64,000 nt of DNA from the NCBI GenBank assembly GCA_045593325.1, contig JAZNWL010000008.1:8928-72927 (forward strand). Reading direction: 5' to 3'. Positions 1 to 7,402 of this stretch are shown here, in pieces. The notes under the pieces are model-generated. The model had not been told where the DNA came from, searched no databases, and was given only the letters and a program-made list of their open reading frames with translations. Source of the stretch: UMGS1484 sp045593325 (GTDB taxonomy: Bacteria > Bacillota > Clostridia > Oscillospirales > Acutalibacteraceae). Numbering within the stretch: the first letter of the stretch is position 1; every line of letters starts with the position of its first letter. The translations under genes and the position numbers were made by a program.

Positions 1-225
1 ATACCCGATTTTCACCAGACTATCATAAGAAATATCCTGGGTTTGTAAAAAGTCATTCACCTTTTCATTGATAATTTTCAGGGTGATACTTTCGGCTTTG
101 CTTTCGGAAAGTTTCACAAGAAGGGGTTGAATTCTGAAAAGAAACAGCCCCAAAAGCAAGGAAACCCCAACCGTTATCGCCAAAAGCCGTATGCAAAAAC
201 GATGGTGCTTACCGTATTGTTTCAT
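1..225 (-). CDS. yunB: Sporulation protein YunB-like, N-terminal part (runs off the window)
   Basis: The 75 visible residues start at the ATG at 225, preceded by a strong GGGGAGG Shine-Dalgarno. They show a basic N-terminus, one hydrophobic membrane segment (about residues 12-31), then a charged helix with KLSESKAESITLKIINEKV and ISYDSLVKI. A membrane anchor followed by a segment rich in S/K/A-x-x-I-x-x-x-I-N-x-x-V is characteristic of YunB, a membrane protein needed for B. subtilis sporulation at the engulfment/coat stage whose biochemical role is unclear. The C-terminal two thirds lie outside the window, so the family call rests on the N-terminal pattern only. It is divergent from rsmE. Confidence 0.6.
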   Translation of the reverse strand, partial: MKQYGKHHRFCIRLLAITVGVSLLLGLFLFRIQPLLVKLSESKAESITLKIINEKVNDFLQTQDISYDSLVKIGY

Positions 226-300
226 AGGTCACCTCCCCTACACCATACGCAGGGGACAAGGGGGATGACACTCATTTTAGTATACTATAAAATCGGGGGA

Positions 301-329
301 TTGTAAAGAGCAAGAAAATTTGATATAAT
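301..329 (+). promoter_or_regulatory. Promoter of rsmE
   Basis: TTGTAA at 301-306 and TATAAT at 324-329 are separated by 17 bases, about 30 bases ahead of the rsmE start. Confidence 0.6.
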
Positions 330-359
330 GGGTTTACCTACAAAAGGACGGTGGCTTTC

Positions 360-1121
360 ATGTTCAATTTTTTTGTACCCACACAAAACCGCGTGGGTAA
401 CGTTTTTTCCATTACCGACGGCGATTATAATCACATTAAAAACGTTCTGCGCATGGTAAAAGGAGAACAATTTCTGGTGAGTTGCAACGGGCAAAGTCAC
501 CTTTGCGCCTTGCAGGAATACACCGCTGATGCGGTTTTGGCAGAGATCTTACAAGAAAATTTTCAGGATACCGAACTGCCGTTGGAAATTCATTTATTCC
601 AGGGGCTTCCCAAAAGCGACAAATTGGAATGGATCCTGCAAAAGACGGTGGAATTGGGAGTGCACGCAGTCATTCCCGTGGAAACCAAACGGAGCATTGT
701 GAAAATTGAACCCAAGAAAAAGGAACAAAAGCAAAACCGCTGGCAAACCATTGCTGAAAGTGCCGCCAAACAGTCCAAACGCAGTGTGGTGCCCACCGTT
801 CACCCTGCCACTTCCTTTGACAAAGCCCTGGCTCTGGCAAAAGAACTGGACGTTATTTTCGTGCCGTATGAAAACAAGGAAGGCATGGCAGCCACCAAAC
901 GGGCATTGCAAACCCTGAAAGCGGGCATGAAAGTGGGGATTTTCATTGGGCCCGAGGGTGGCTTTGAGGATAATGAAATCAAGGCTTTGGAAACCCTTGG
1001 CGCTCACATTATTTCCCTGGGCAAACGGATCTTACGAACCGAAACCGCCGCCATCACCGCGGTGGGTATGGTGATGTTATATACCGAAACGGAGGGGTCA
1101 GATGAACACCCTGCCAACTGA
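360..1121 (+). CDS. rsmE: 16S rRNA (uracil-1498-N3)-methyltransferase RsmE
   Basis: SAM-dependent SPOUT-class enzyme that methylates N3 of U1498 in 16S rRNA. The 253-residue protein has the PUA-like N-terminal part (HIKNVLRMVKGE), then the knot motifs FIGPEGGF and LGKRILRTETA that form the SAM site. The ATG at 360 is chosen over the GTG at 351 because the AAAGGA ribosome site ends about 11 bases before the ATG and only 2 before the GTG, and MFNFFVP matches the usual family start. The 3' end overlaps the next gene by 20 bases, so the two are translationally coupled. Confidence 0.93.
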   Translation: MFNFFVPTQNRVGNVFSITDGDYNHIKNVLRMVKGEQFLVSCNGQSHLCALQEYTADAVLAEILQENFQDTELPLEIHLFQGLPKSDKLEWILQKTVELGVHAVIPVETKRSIVKIEPKKKEQKQNRWQTIAESAAKQSKRSVVPTVHPATSFDKALALAKELDVIFVPYENKEGMAATKRALQTLKAGMKVGIFIGPEGGFEDNEIKALETLGAHIISLGKRILRTETAAITAVGMVMLYTETEGSDEHPAN

Positions 1122-2439
1122 ATTTGAAACCCGCATGAAAGCCCTGTTGGGAGAACAGTACCCTGCCTTTGAGCAAAGTTTAAAAAAGCCTCCCGTTCGA
1201 GGGGTGCGGCTCAATGCCAAAAAGGGGGATCCTGCCGCTCTTTCCCAAATTCTGTGGGATGACCCCATTCCCTATGCCAAAAACGGGTATTATCTTACCA
1301 AGGAAAAAATCGGCAACCACCCCTATCATCATGCAGGGGCATTGTACGTGCAAGAACCCGCCGCCATGATGCCTGCCTGTATGGTGGAGATCCCCGAAAA
1401 CGCGGTGGTATTGGATCTTTGTGCCGCCCCCGGGGGAAAATCCATGGGGCTGTACAGCCAATTAGGAGAAGACGGGATTCTGGTTTCCAACGAAATCATT
1501 CCCGCTCGGTGCAAGATCTTAACCAGCAACGTAGAACGGCTGGGGTTCCGCAACACGGTGGTGACCTGTATGGATTCCGCCGCCATCGCCAAGGTGTTTC
1601 CCAAGACCTTTGACGTGATCATGGTGGACGCCCCCTGCTCGGGAGAGGGAATGTTCCGCAAAGAGGAGATCGCCGTTACCCAATGGAGCCCTGAGAACGT
1701 GGAAAAATGTGCCGCACGGCAGGAAGAAATTTTAGACAATGCCGCCCTGGCTTTGAAAGACGGGGGCATGATTCTATACGCCACCTGCACCTTTTCGGTG
1801 GAGGAAAATGAAAAACAGGTGGAAGGATTTTTACAACGGCATCCCGACTTTCGGTTGATGCCTGTAAAAGAGCAGGTGAAAGCCCATACCTGTGACGGAG
1901 TGAAGGGGCTTACGGAATGTCGTCGGTTTTACCCGCACGTGGCACAAGGGGAAGGGCAATTTGGAACGGTACTTCTAAACACCAATGCCCCCTGCCCTGC
2001 ACCCTCTGCCCCCAAAAAGAAAAAACCTTTGGAACAAAAAATCCCAAAGGTAGTAACCGATTTTTTACAGGAAGTGTTACAGGATCATGACCCCCAAAAG
2101 GTGATCATGCGGGGAGAAACGCCCGTTTACTTCACCCCTGATTTTTCGGTACAGGGAGCGCGGGTGTTTGCCTGCGGGGTGACCATTGGGGAAATAAAGA
2201 AAAATTACATTTTGCCCCATCATCAGTTTTTCTCTGCCATGGGCAAAGACTTTAAACAGAAAATCGATTTTTCTCCCGATGACCCAATGCTTACCCGTTA
2301 TTTAAAGGGAGAGGAGATCCCCGTAACCTGTCAAAAAGGTTGGGCAGTGGTCACGGTGGACGGGTATCCCTTAGGGGGCGTAAAAGTCGTGAACGGTATT
2401 GCCAAGAATCACTATCCCAAGGGATTACGATTGGTATAA
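1102..2439 (+). CDS. RsmB/NOP-family rRNA m5C methyltransferase (RsmF-like)
   Basis: A 445-residue member of the NOL1/NOP2/Sun class that methylates C5 of cytosine in rRNA. Visible are the SAM-binding motif LDLCAAPGGKS (about residue 108), DAPCSGEGMF and the catalytic TCTFS motif. The C-terminal ~150 residues (ILPHHQFFSAMG ... GYPLGGVKVVNG) match the extra domain of RsmF-type proteins in Firmicutes. It overlaps rsmE by 20 bases. The exact target cytosine cannot be read from sequence. Confidence 0.9.
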   Translation: MNTLPTEFETRMKALLGEQYPAFEQSLKKPPVRGVRLNAKKGDPAALSQILWDDPIPYAKNGYYLTKEKIGNHPYHHAGALYVQEPAAMMPACMVEIPENAVVLDLCAAPGGKSMGLYSQLGEDGILVSNEIIPARCKILTSNVERLGFRNTVVTCMDSAAIAKVFPKTFDVIMVDAPCSGEGMFRKEEIAVTQWSPENVEKCAARQEEILDNAALALKDGGMILYATCTFSVEENEKQVEGFLQRHPDFRLMPVKEQVKAHTCDGVKGLTECRRFYPHVAQGEGQFGTVLLNTNAPCPAPSAPKKKKPLEQKIPKVVTDFLQEVLQDHDPQKVIMRGETPVYFTPDFSVQGARVFACGVTIGEIKKNYILPHHQFFSAMGKDFKQKIDFSPDDPMLTRYLKGEEIPVTCQKGWAVVTVDGYPLGGVKVVNGIAKNHYPKGLRLV

Positions 2440-2442
2440 AAG

Positions 2443-2493
2443 AAAATGGAGCAGGAAATTTCAGAAAATTTCCTGCTCCATTTTTGTTTTTTC
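2443..2493. terminator. Bidirectional terminator between rsmF-like gene and mnmG
   Basis: Long inverted repeat with arms containing TGGAGCAGGAAATT and AATTTCCTGCTCCA, flanked by A- and T-runs on opposite sides, lying between two converging genes. The mnmG stop codon lies inside it, so the last MnmG residues (MEQEIF) are encoded by one arm of the hairpin. Confidence 0.9.
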
Positions 2494-4344
2494 CAACCAT
2501 ATCAGCAATACCGACACGTCGGCGGGCGAAACCCCCGAAATGCGGGCGGCTTGACCGATGCTGGCGGGGCGAATCCTGGAAAGTTTTTCCACCGCTTCCA
2601 GCCGAAGCCCTGTGATGGTTGTATAATCGGTATCTTCCGGCAATTTGCGGCTTTCCAGCCGTTTTTGTTCGTCAATCTGGGATTGTTGCCGTTTGATATA
2701 CCCTGCATATTTCAGTTCCACTTCTGCCTGTTCCAGAATTTCCGGGGGCAGTTGGGGGCGGGTAGAATCCACAGACCCAAGCAATTCGTAAGTAACCTGG
2801 GGACGGCGAAGGAGTTCTGCCAACCGCACCCCGCTGGTGACCTTAGCGGTGCCTGCGGCTTCCAGAATGGCATTGAGTTCTTCAGTGGGAGAAAGAACGG
2901 TTTTTTCTGCCCGCTCCATTTCCCTGTGTTTCAAGTCTTGTTTTTTCAGGAACCGCTTATACCGTTCTTCAGAAATCAATCCCAATTCATAACCCAGGGG
3001 AAGCAGACGTTCTTCGGCATTATCCTGCCGCAGAACCAGGCGGTATTCCGAACGGGAGGTCATCATGCGGTAAGGGTCGGAACAGCCTTTGGTGACCAGA
3101 TCGTCAATCAGAGTGCCGATATAGGAGCCTGCACGGGAGAGAATCCAGGGTTCTTGCCCCCGGACTTTTCTGGCGGCATTGACCCCTGCCACCAGCCCTT
3201 GGGCGGCGGCTTCTTCATACCCCGAAGACCCGTTAAACTGCCCTGCTCCGTAAAGACCGTCAAACCCTTTGATTTCCAAAGAGGGTTTCAGCCCCAAGGG
3301 GTCGATACAATCATACTCAATGGCATAGGCGGGACGCATGATCTCCACCTTTTCCAGCCCTTCAATGGAGCGGTAGAGTTCCACCTGCACGTCTTCCGGC
3401 AGAGAGGTGGAAAGCCCTTGGAGATACATTTCCTCGGTATTCATACCGCAGGGCTCAATAAAGGTCTGGTGACGGAGTTTATCGGGGAAACGGACGATCT
3501 TATCTTCAATGCTGGGGCAATACCGAGGGCCTACCCCGTCGATATGGTGCCCGTACATGGCAGAGCGTTCCAGATTGTTTAAAATGATCTCCTTGGTTTT
3601 GTCGTTGGTCCAGGTGATGTAGCAATCGGCAACATTTTCGGGAATTTGGGTGGTTTCAAAGGAAAAGGGAACCACTCGGTCATCCCCGGGTTGCCGTTCC
3701 AATCTGGAAAAATCAATACTGCTTTTCAGAACCCTTGCAGGAGTTCCTGTTTTAAACCGACGAATGGGAAGCCCCAGTTCTTTCACCGACCGTGCCAAAG
3801 AGCAAGCCGCCGCCATGCCGTCGGGACCGCTGGCATAGTGAATGTCCCCCACGTGGATCAAGGCATCCAGGAAGGTTCCTGTTGCCAAAATAGCGGTTTT
3901 GCAATGGTATTCCCCGCCCAATTTACTCATCAGTAACCAGCCGTTTTCTTCCTGTTCTATATGGACGATCTCGGCTTGTTTGGTGGTTAAGTTCGGTTGC
4001 AGTTCCAGGCGGTGTTTCATATAGCCGCTGTAATCCCGACGGTCAATTTGCGCCCGCAAAGAATGAACTGCAGGGCCTTTGCCTCGGTTGAGCATACGGC
4101 TTTGCAGGGTGGTTTTGTCGGCGGCAATGCCCATTTCTCCCCCCAAGGCATCAATTTCCCGTACCAGATGCCCTTTGGCGGTGCCCCCAATGGAAGGGTT
4201 ACAGGGCATATTCCCCACCCAATCCAAAGACACGGTGAAGATCACTGTTTGGCATCCCAATTTGGACGCTGCCAAGGCGGCTTCAATGCCCGCGTGGCCT
4301 GCGCCGATGACGGCTACGTCAAATTCTCCTGCAAAATAACCCAA
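2461..4344 (-). CDS. mnmG: tRNA U34 carboxymethylaminomethyl-modifying enzyme MnmG (GidA)
   Basis: FAD-dependent partner of MnmE that installs the cmnm5 group on wobble U34 of certain tRNAs. The 627-residue protein begins with the FAD dinucleotide-binding motif VIGAGHAGIEAALAASK and carries the family signatures CNPSIGGTAKGHLVREIDALGG, GTGTF-type ATGTFLDALIHVG and a helical C-terminal domain (EDTDYTTITGLRLEAVEKLSRIRP, quoted in part in the family). The start is a TTG at 4344, with GGAG ten bases upstream; no in-frame ATG lies nearby. mnmE, usually its neighbour, is not in the window. It stands alone, convergent with the methyltransferase and divergent from murC. Confidence 0.95.
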   Translation of the reverse strand: MGYFAGEFDVAVIGAGHAGIEAALAASKLGCQTVIFTVSLDWVGNMPCNPSIGGTAKGHLVREIDALGGEMGIAADKTTLQSRMLNRGKGPAVHSLRAQIDRRDYSGYMKHRLELQPNLTTKQAEIVHIEQEENGWLLMSKLGGEYHCKTAILATGTFLDALIHVGDIHYASGPDGMAAACSLARSVKELGLPIRRFKTGTPARVLKSSIDFSRLERQPGDDRVVPFSFETTQIPENVADCYITWTNDKTKEIILNNLERSAMYGHHIDGVGPRYCPSIEDKIVRFPDKLRHQTFIEPCGMNTEEMYLQGLSTSLPEDVQVELYRSIEGLEKVEIMRPAYAIEYDCIDPLGLKPSLEIKGFDGLYGAGQFNGSSGYEEAAAQGLVAGVNAARKVRGQEPWILSRAGSYIGTLIDDLVTKGCSDPYRMMTSRSEYRLVLRQDNAEERLLPLGYELGLISEERYKRFLKKQDLKHREMERAEKTVLSPTEELNAILEAAGTAKVTSGVRLAELLRRPQVTYELLGSVDSTRPQLPPEILEQAEVELKYAGYIKRQQSQIDEQKRLESRKLPEDTDYTTITGLRLEAVEKLSRIRPASIGQAARISGVSPADVSVLLIWLEKTKMEQEIF

Positions 4345-4436
4345 GGAACTTCATCTCCAACTGTAAAATACAGTTTATTGTATCACATCAATCACCATCT
4401 TGCAACCGAAAAATACAATGGAAATGAGGTGATTGT

Positions 4437-5774
4437 ATGAAAAGAGCCTATTTATTGGGCATTGGCGGGGCAGGTATGGCGGGCATTGCCCAGGTTTTAC
4501 AGCAAAAAGGGGTGACGGTGTACGGGTATGACCGTGCCAGGAACACCACCGTTCACCACCTGGAAACTCTGGGGATTCCCGTGGACACCACGGGGAACAA
4601 AGACCGCTTACATAAAGGGGACGTTTGTGTTTATTCCGCCGCTTTTGCGGGGGACCATCCCTTGCTTACCTATGCCAAAGAGAATCTTCCCACCTGTTCC
4701 CGGGGGGAAATGATGGGATACCTTGCCGGGGAAAAAGGGAAAGTGGCGGCGGTGGCGGGAACCCACGGCAAAACCACCGCCACGGGGATGCTTACCCACG
4801 TTGCCCTGGCGGGAGGATTGGACCCTTCGGTGCTGATTGGAGGTCATTTGCCCGCCATTGAGGGGTACGGACATCACGGAAATTCCAACCTGATGATTTG
4901 CGAAGCCTGTGAATACGCGGGAAGCTTTTTGCACCTTACCCCTACCATTGGCATTTTATTGAACGTTGACCGGGACCATTTGGAATACTACGGCAGTATG
5001 CAGGGGTTGACCCAAGGATTTGGCGAGTTTTTACACCGTTGTGACACTTGTCTTGTGAACGGGGATGACCCCCTTGCCCTTGCCGCCGCCCGAGGACACG
5101 GTTCGGTGACCACCTTTGGGCTGAAAGACGGGGTAGATCTACAAGCCAAAGCGTTAAAGGAGCAAGGTGGATATTTCACCTTTACCCTTTGCCGCAAGGG
5201 AGAAGAATTGGAAACGATCTCTTTAGGGGTGGCAGGAAAACACCACCTTTACAATGCCCTTGCCGCCGCGGGGGCGGGACTGCTATTGGGACTACCCTTG
5301 GGGGCGGTAAAAAAAGGATTGGAACAGTTTACAGGAGTATGCCGTCGGTTTGAGGTTTTATACAGGGATGACCGCCTGACAGTGGCAGACGATTACGCCC
5401 ATCACCCCACCGAACTGGCGGCGGTACTGTCCACCGCCCGCACCATGGGATTTTCCCGCATCACGGCGGTGTTTCAGCCCTTTACCTATTCCCGTACCGC
5501 CATGTTGTCCAGGGAATTTGCCGACGCGTTGTCCCTTGCCCATCGGGTAATTTTAGCCCCGGTCATGGCAGGCAGAGAACCCCCGGAGCAAGCGGTTACG
5601 TCCCAGGTCATTGCCCGGTATTTACCCCATGCCACGGTATGCGAAAATCTTTCCCACTGTGCCGCCGTTGCTCTTTCCGACACCCAAAAAGGAGAATTGA
5701 TCCTCACCTTGGGGTGTGGTAACGTCAACGAATGTGCAAAGGAAATGGCAGAATTTTTGAAAAATCATGCATAA
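4437..5774 (+). CDS. murC: UDP-N-acetylmuramate--L-alanine ligase MurC
   Basis: ATP-dependent cytoplasmic ligase that adds L-Ala to UDP-MurNAc, the first amino acid of the peptidoglycan stem. The 445 residues show the N-terminal Rossmann motif LGIGGAGMAGIA, the Mur-ligase ATP site AVAGTHGKTTATGML (about residue 108), NVDRDHLEYYG in the central domain, and the C-terminal DDYAHHPTEL with VFQPFTYSRT. The length is typical. ATG at 4437 follows GAGGTGAT. Confidence 0.96.
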   Translation: MKRAYLLGIGGAGMAGIAQVLQQKGVTVYGYDRARNTTVHHLETLGIPVDTTGNKDRLHKGDVCVYSAAFAGDHPLLTYAKENLPTCSRGEMMGYLAGEKGKVAAVAGTHGKTTATGMLTHVALAGGLDPSVLIGGHLPAIEGYGHHGNSNLMICEACEYAGSFLHLTPTIGILLNVDRDHLEYYGSMQGLTQGFGEFLHRCDTCLVNGDDPLALAAARGHGSVTTFGLKDGVDLQAKALKEQGGYFTFTLCRKGEELETISLGVAGKHHLYNALAAAGAGLLLGLPLGAVKKGLEQFTGVCRRFEVLYRDDRLTVADDYAHHPTELAAVLSTARTMGFSRITAVFQPFTYSRTAMLSREFADALSLAHRVILAPVMAGREPPEQAVTSQVIARYLPHATVCENLSHCAAVALSDTQKGELILTLGCGNVNECAKEMAEFLKNHA

Positions 5775-5821
5775 AAGCCTTGGAACTTCGGTATAACTGT
5801 ATTGACTTTTTTATTTTTTTG

Positions 5822-5850
5822 TTGACAAATCAACTATTCTCCTCTATTAT
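5822..5850 (+). promoter_or_regulatory. Promoter of acpP
   Basis: Perfect TTGACA at 5822-5827, 17-base spacer, TATTAT at 5845-5850; an AAAGGAG ribosome site follows at 5871-5877, ten bases before the acpP ATG. Confidence 0.8.
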
Positions 5851-5887
5851 AAAATGGCAAAACAAAACAGAAAGGAGTTTGGAAACA

Positions 5888-6115
5888 ATGGTATACGAAA
5901 AAGTGGTATCCATTATTTGCGAACAATTTGATTTGGAAGAAAGCCAAGTAACCATGGAAACCGGGGTTACCGACGATTTGGGCGCAGACAGTTTAGATCT
6001 GGTGGAAGTTCTTGCCGCTATTGAATATGAACTGGATGTGGAAATTCCCGATGAAGCCGCCGAAAACCTGAAAACCGTTGGGGATCTGGTCAAATATATC
6101 GAAGAAAACAAGTAA
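5888..6115 (+). CDS. acpP: Acyl carrier protein
   Basis: A 75-residue acidic protein that carries growing fatty acyl chains on a 4'-phosphopantetheine arm attached to Ser35 in the motif GADSLDLVE. The ATG at 5888 is used because it has the ribosome site and gives the family length; the open frame upstream is non-coding and contains the promoter. It is a single-gene unit with its own promoter and terminator, apart from any fab cluster, so it might serve another pathway, but the sequence looks like a standard fatty-acid ACP. Confidence 0.95.
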   Translation: MVYEKVVSIICEQFDLEESQVTMETGVTDDLGADSLDLVEVLAAIEYELDVEIPDEAAENLKTVGDLVKYIEENK

Positions 6116-6132
6116 TCCCATTCTTGTGAAAA

Positions 6133-6165
6133 AATCCTGTCTGAAAAAGGCAGGATTTTTTTATT
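6133..6165 (+). terminator. Terminator of acpP
   Basis: Arms AATCCTG and CAGGATT followed by TTTTTTATTTT, 18 bases after the stop codon. Confidence 0.85.
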
Positions 6166-6236
6166 TTATCTTGTATTTTCTCCCCCAAAGGTGTAAACTG
6201 AACCTATAATACTATCGTTCAAAATAAGGAGACCCT

Positions 6237-6704
6237 ATGGACACAAAAAATCAAATCGTCAGTTTTCAGGTTGACCATGATATCATCACCCCGGGGGTAT
6301 ACGTTTCCCGTATGGACGGGGACGTTCTCACCCTGGACCTTCGCACCCGCAAACCCAACGGGGGAGCGTATATGGACAATCTCACCATGCATTCGGTGGA
6401 ACACATGTTTGCCACTTATATCCGCAATTCCTCTCTTAAAGACCGGGTGATCTACTTCGGGCCCATGGGTTGCCAGACGGGATTTTACCTTTGCCTGCGG
6501 GACTGCACCCCTACTGACGCCTACCCTGTGATCTTGCAAACCTTGGAAAATATTGTCAGTCATCAGGACGGCATGTACGGGGCAACCCGCAAGGAATGTG
6601 GCAACTTTGCAAATTTAAGTCTTGATGCCGCCAAGGCGGAGTGTAAAAACTACCTTACCCTGTTAAGGGAAAAACAACAAACCAAATTTGAATACGGAGA
6701 ATAA
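6237..6704 (+). CDS. luxS: S-ribosylhomocysteine lyase LuxS
   Basis: Metalloenzyme that cleaves S-ribosylhomocysteine to homocysteine and DPD, the precursor of the signal AI-2. The 155 residues have the metal-binding HSVEH motif (His52, His56), Cys121 in RKECGN as third ligand, and Cys79 in GPMGCQTGFYL as the catalytic acid/base. The next gene three bases on is mtnN, which supplies its substrate from S-adenosylhomocysteine, so the pair forms a compact activated-methyl-cycle recycling unit. Confidence 0.97.
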   Translation: MDTKNQIVSFQVDHDIITPGVYVSRMDGDVLTLDLRTRKPNGGAYMDNLTMHSVEHMFATYIRNSSLKDRVIYFGPMGCQTGFYLCLRDCTPTDAYPVILQTLENIVSHQDGMYGATRKECGNFANLSLDAAKAECKNYLTLLREKQQTKFEYGE

Positions 6705-6707
6705 AGT

Positions 6708-7400
6708 ATGATTGGAATTATCGGCGCCATGGCGCTTGAGGTGGAAGCCTTACAACAACAAATGGAAAAACCCACCGTGACCACCATCAGCGGGATCGAC
6801 TTCTGGCAAGGCACCCTTTGGGGCAAACAGGTTGTGGTTGCCCGTTGCGGGATCGGCAAGGTGTTTGCCGCCCTGTGCGCCCAGACTATGATCCTTACCT
6901 TTCACCCTTCGGTGATCGTCAACACCGGGGTGGCAGGCACCCTGACCCCTTCCCTTTCCATAGGGGACGTTGCCATTGCCCATTCGGTGGTGCAACACGA
7001 TATGGATACCTCTGCTTTGGGGGACCCTGTGGGGCTGATTTCGGGGCCGAACATCATTCACATTCCCGCCCATGAGAAGACTGCCGACACCCTCCTTACT
7101 GCCGCCCAAAGCCTTTCTTACAACGGGCAAAAGGGCACCATTGCTTCGGGGGACCAATTTTTAAGTGACACCGCCAAAAAAGCCCGGATCGGTGAGACCT
7201 TTGATGCTATCAGCGTGGAAATGGAAGGGGCATCCATTGGTCACGTATGTTATGTAAACCAGGTTCCCTTTGGGGTACTTCGGGTCATTTCCGATTCCGC
7301 CAGCGGGGACGGAGCCATGGAATACAGTCAATTTTTGCCCATGGCGGCAAACCGCTCCATTCAGATCATCAGCCAATTCATTCAACAGACGGAGGAATGA
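6708..7400 (+). CDS. mtnN: 5'-methylthioadenosine/S-adenosylhomocysteine nucleosidase
   Basis: Hydrolyses the N-glycosidic bond of SAH, MTA and 5'-deoxyadenosine. The 230-residue protein begins MIGIIGAMALEVEAL and has NTGVAGTL, ASGDQFLSD, the VEMEGASIGHVC substrate loop and the catalytic Asp in RVISDSASGDG. It lies directly behind luxS and in front of a GH38 gene, whose ribosome site lies over its stop codon. Confidence 0.96.
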   Translation: MIGIIGAMALEVEALQQQMEKPTVTTISGIDFWQGTLWGKQVVVARCGIGKVFAALCAQTMILTFHPSVIVNTGVAGTLTPSLSIGDVAIAHSVVQHDMDTSALGDPVGLISGPNIIHIPAHEKTADTLLTAAQSLSYNGQKGTIASGDQFLSDTAKKARIGETFDAISVEMEGASIGHVCYVNQVPFGVLRVISDSASGDGAMEYSQFLPMAANRSIQIISQFIQQTEE

Positions 7401-7402
7401 TT

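Noticed and set aside
2446..3582. Long plus-strand open frame opposite mnmG, and similar long antisense frames over argG, carB and the dockerin genes
   Set aside because: They lie fully antisense to clear genes, lack ribosome sites and have low-complexity Gly/His/Phe-rich composition expected from reverse complements of codon-biased genes.
6181..6236. Riboswitch (SAM or SAH type) in front of luxS-mtnN
   Set aside because: The leader is only ~55 bases between the acpP terminator and luxS, too short for these riboswitches, and no conserved core is visible.
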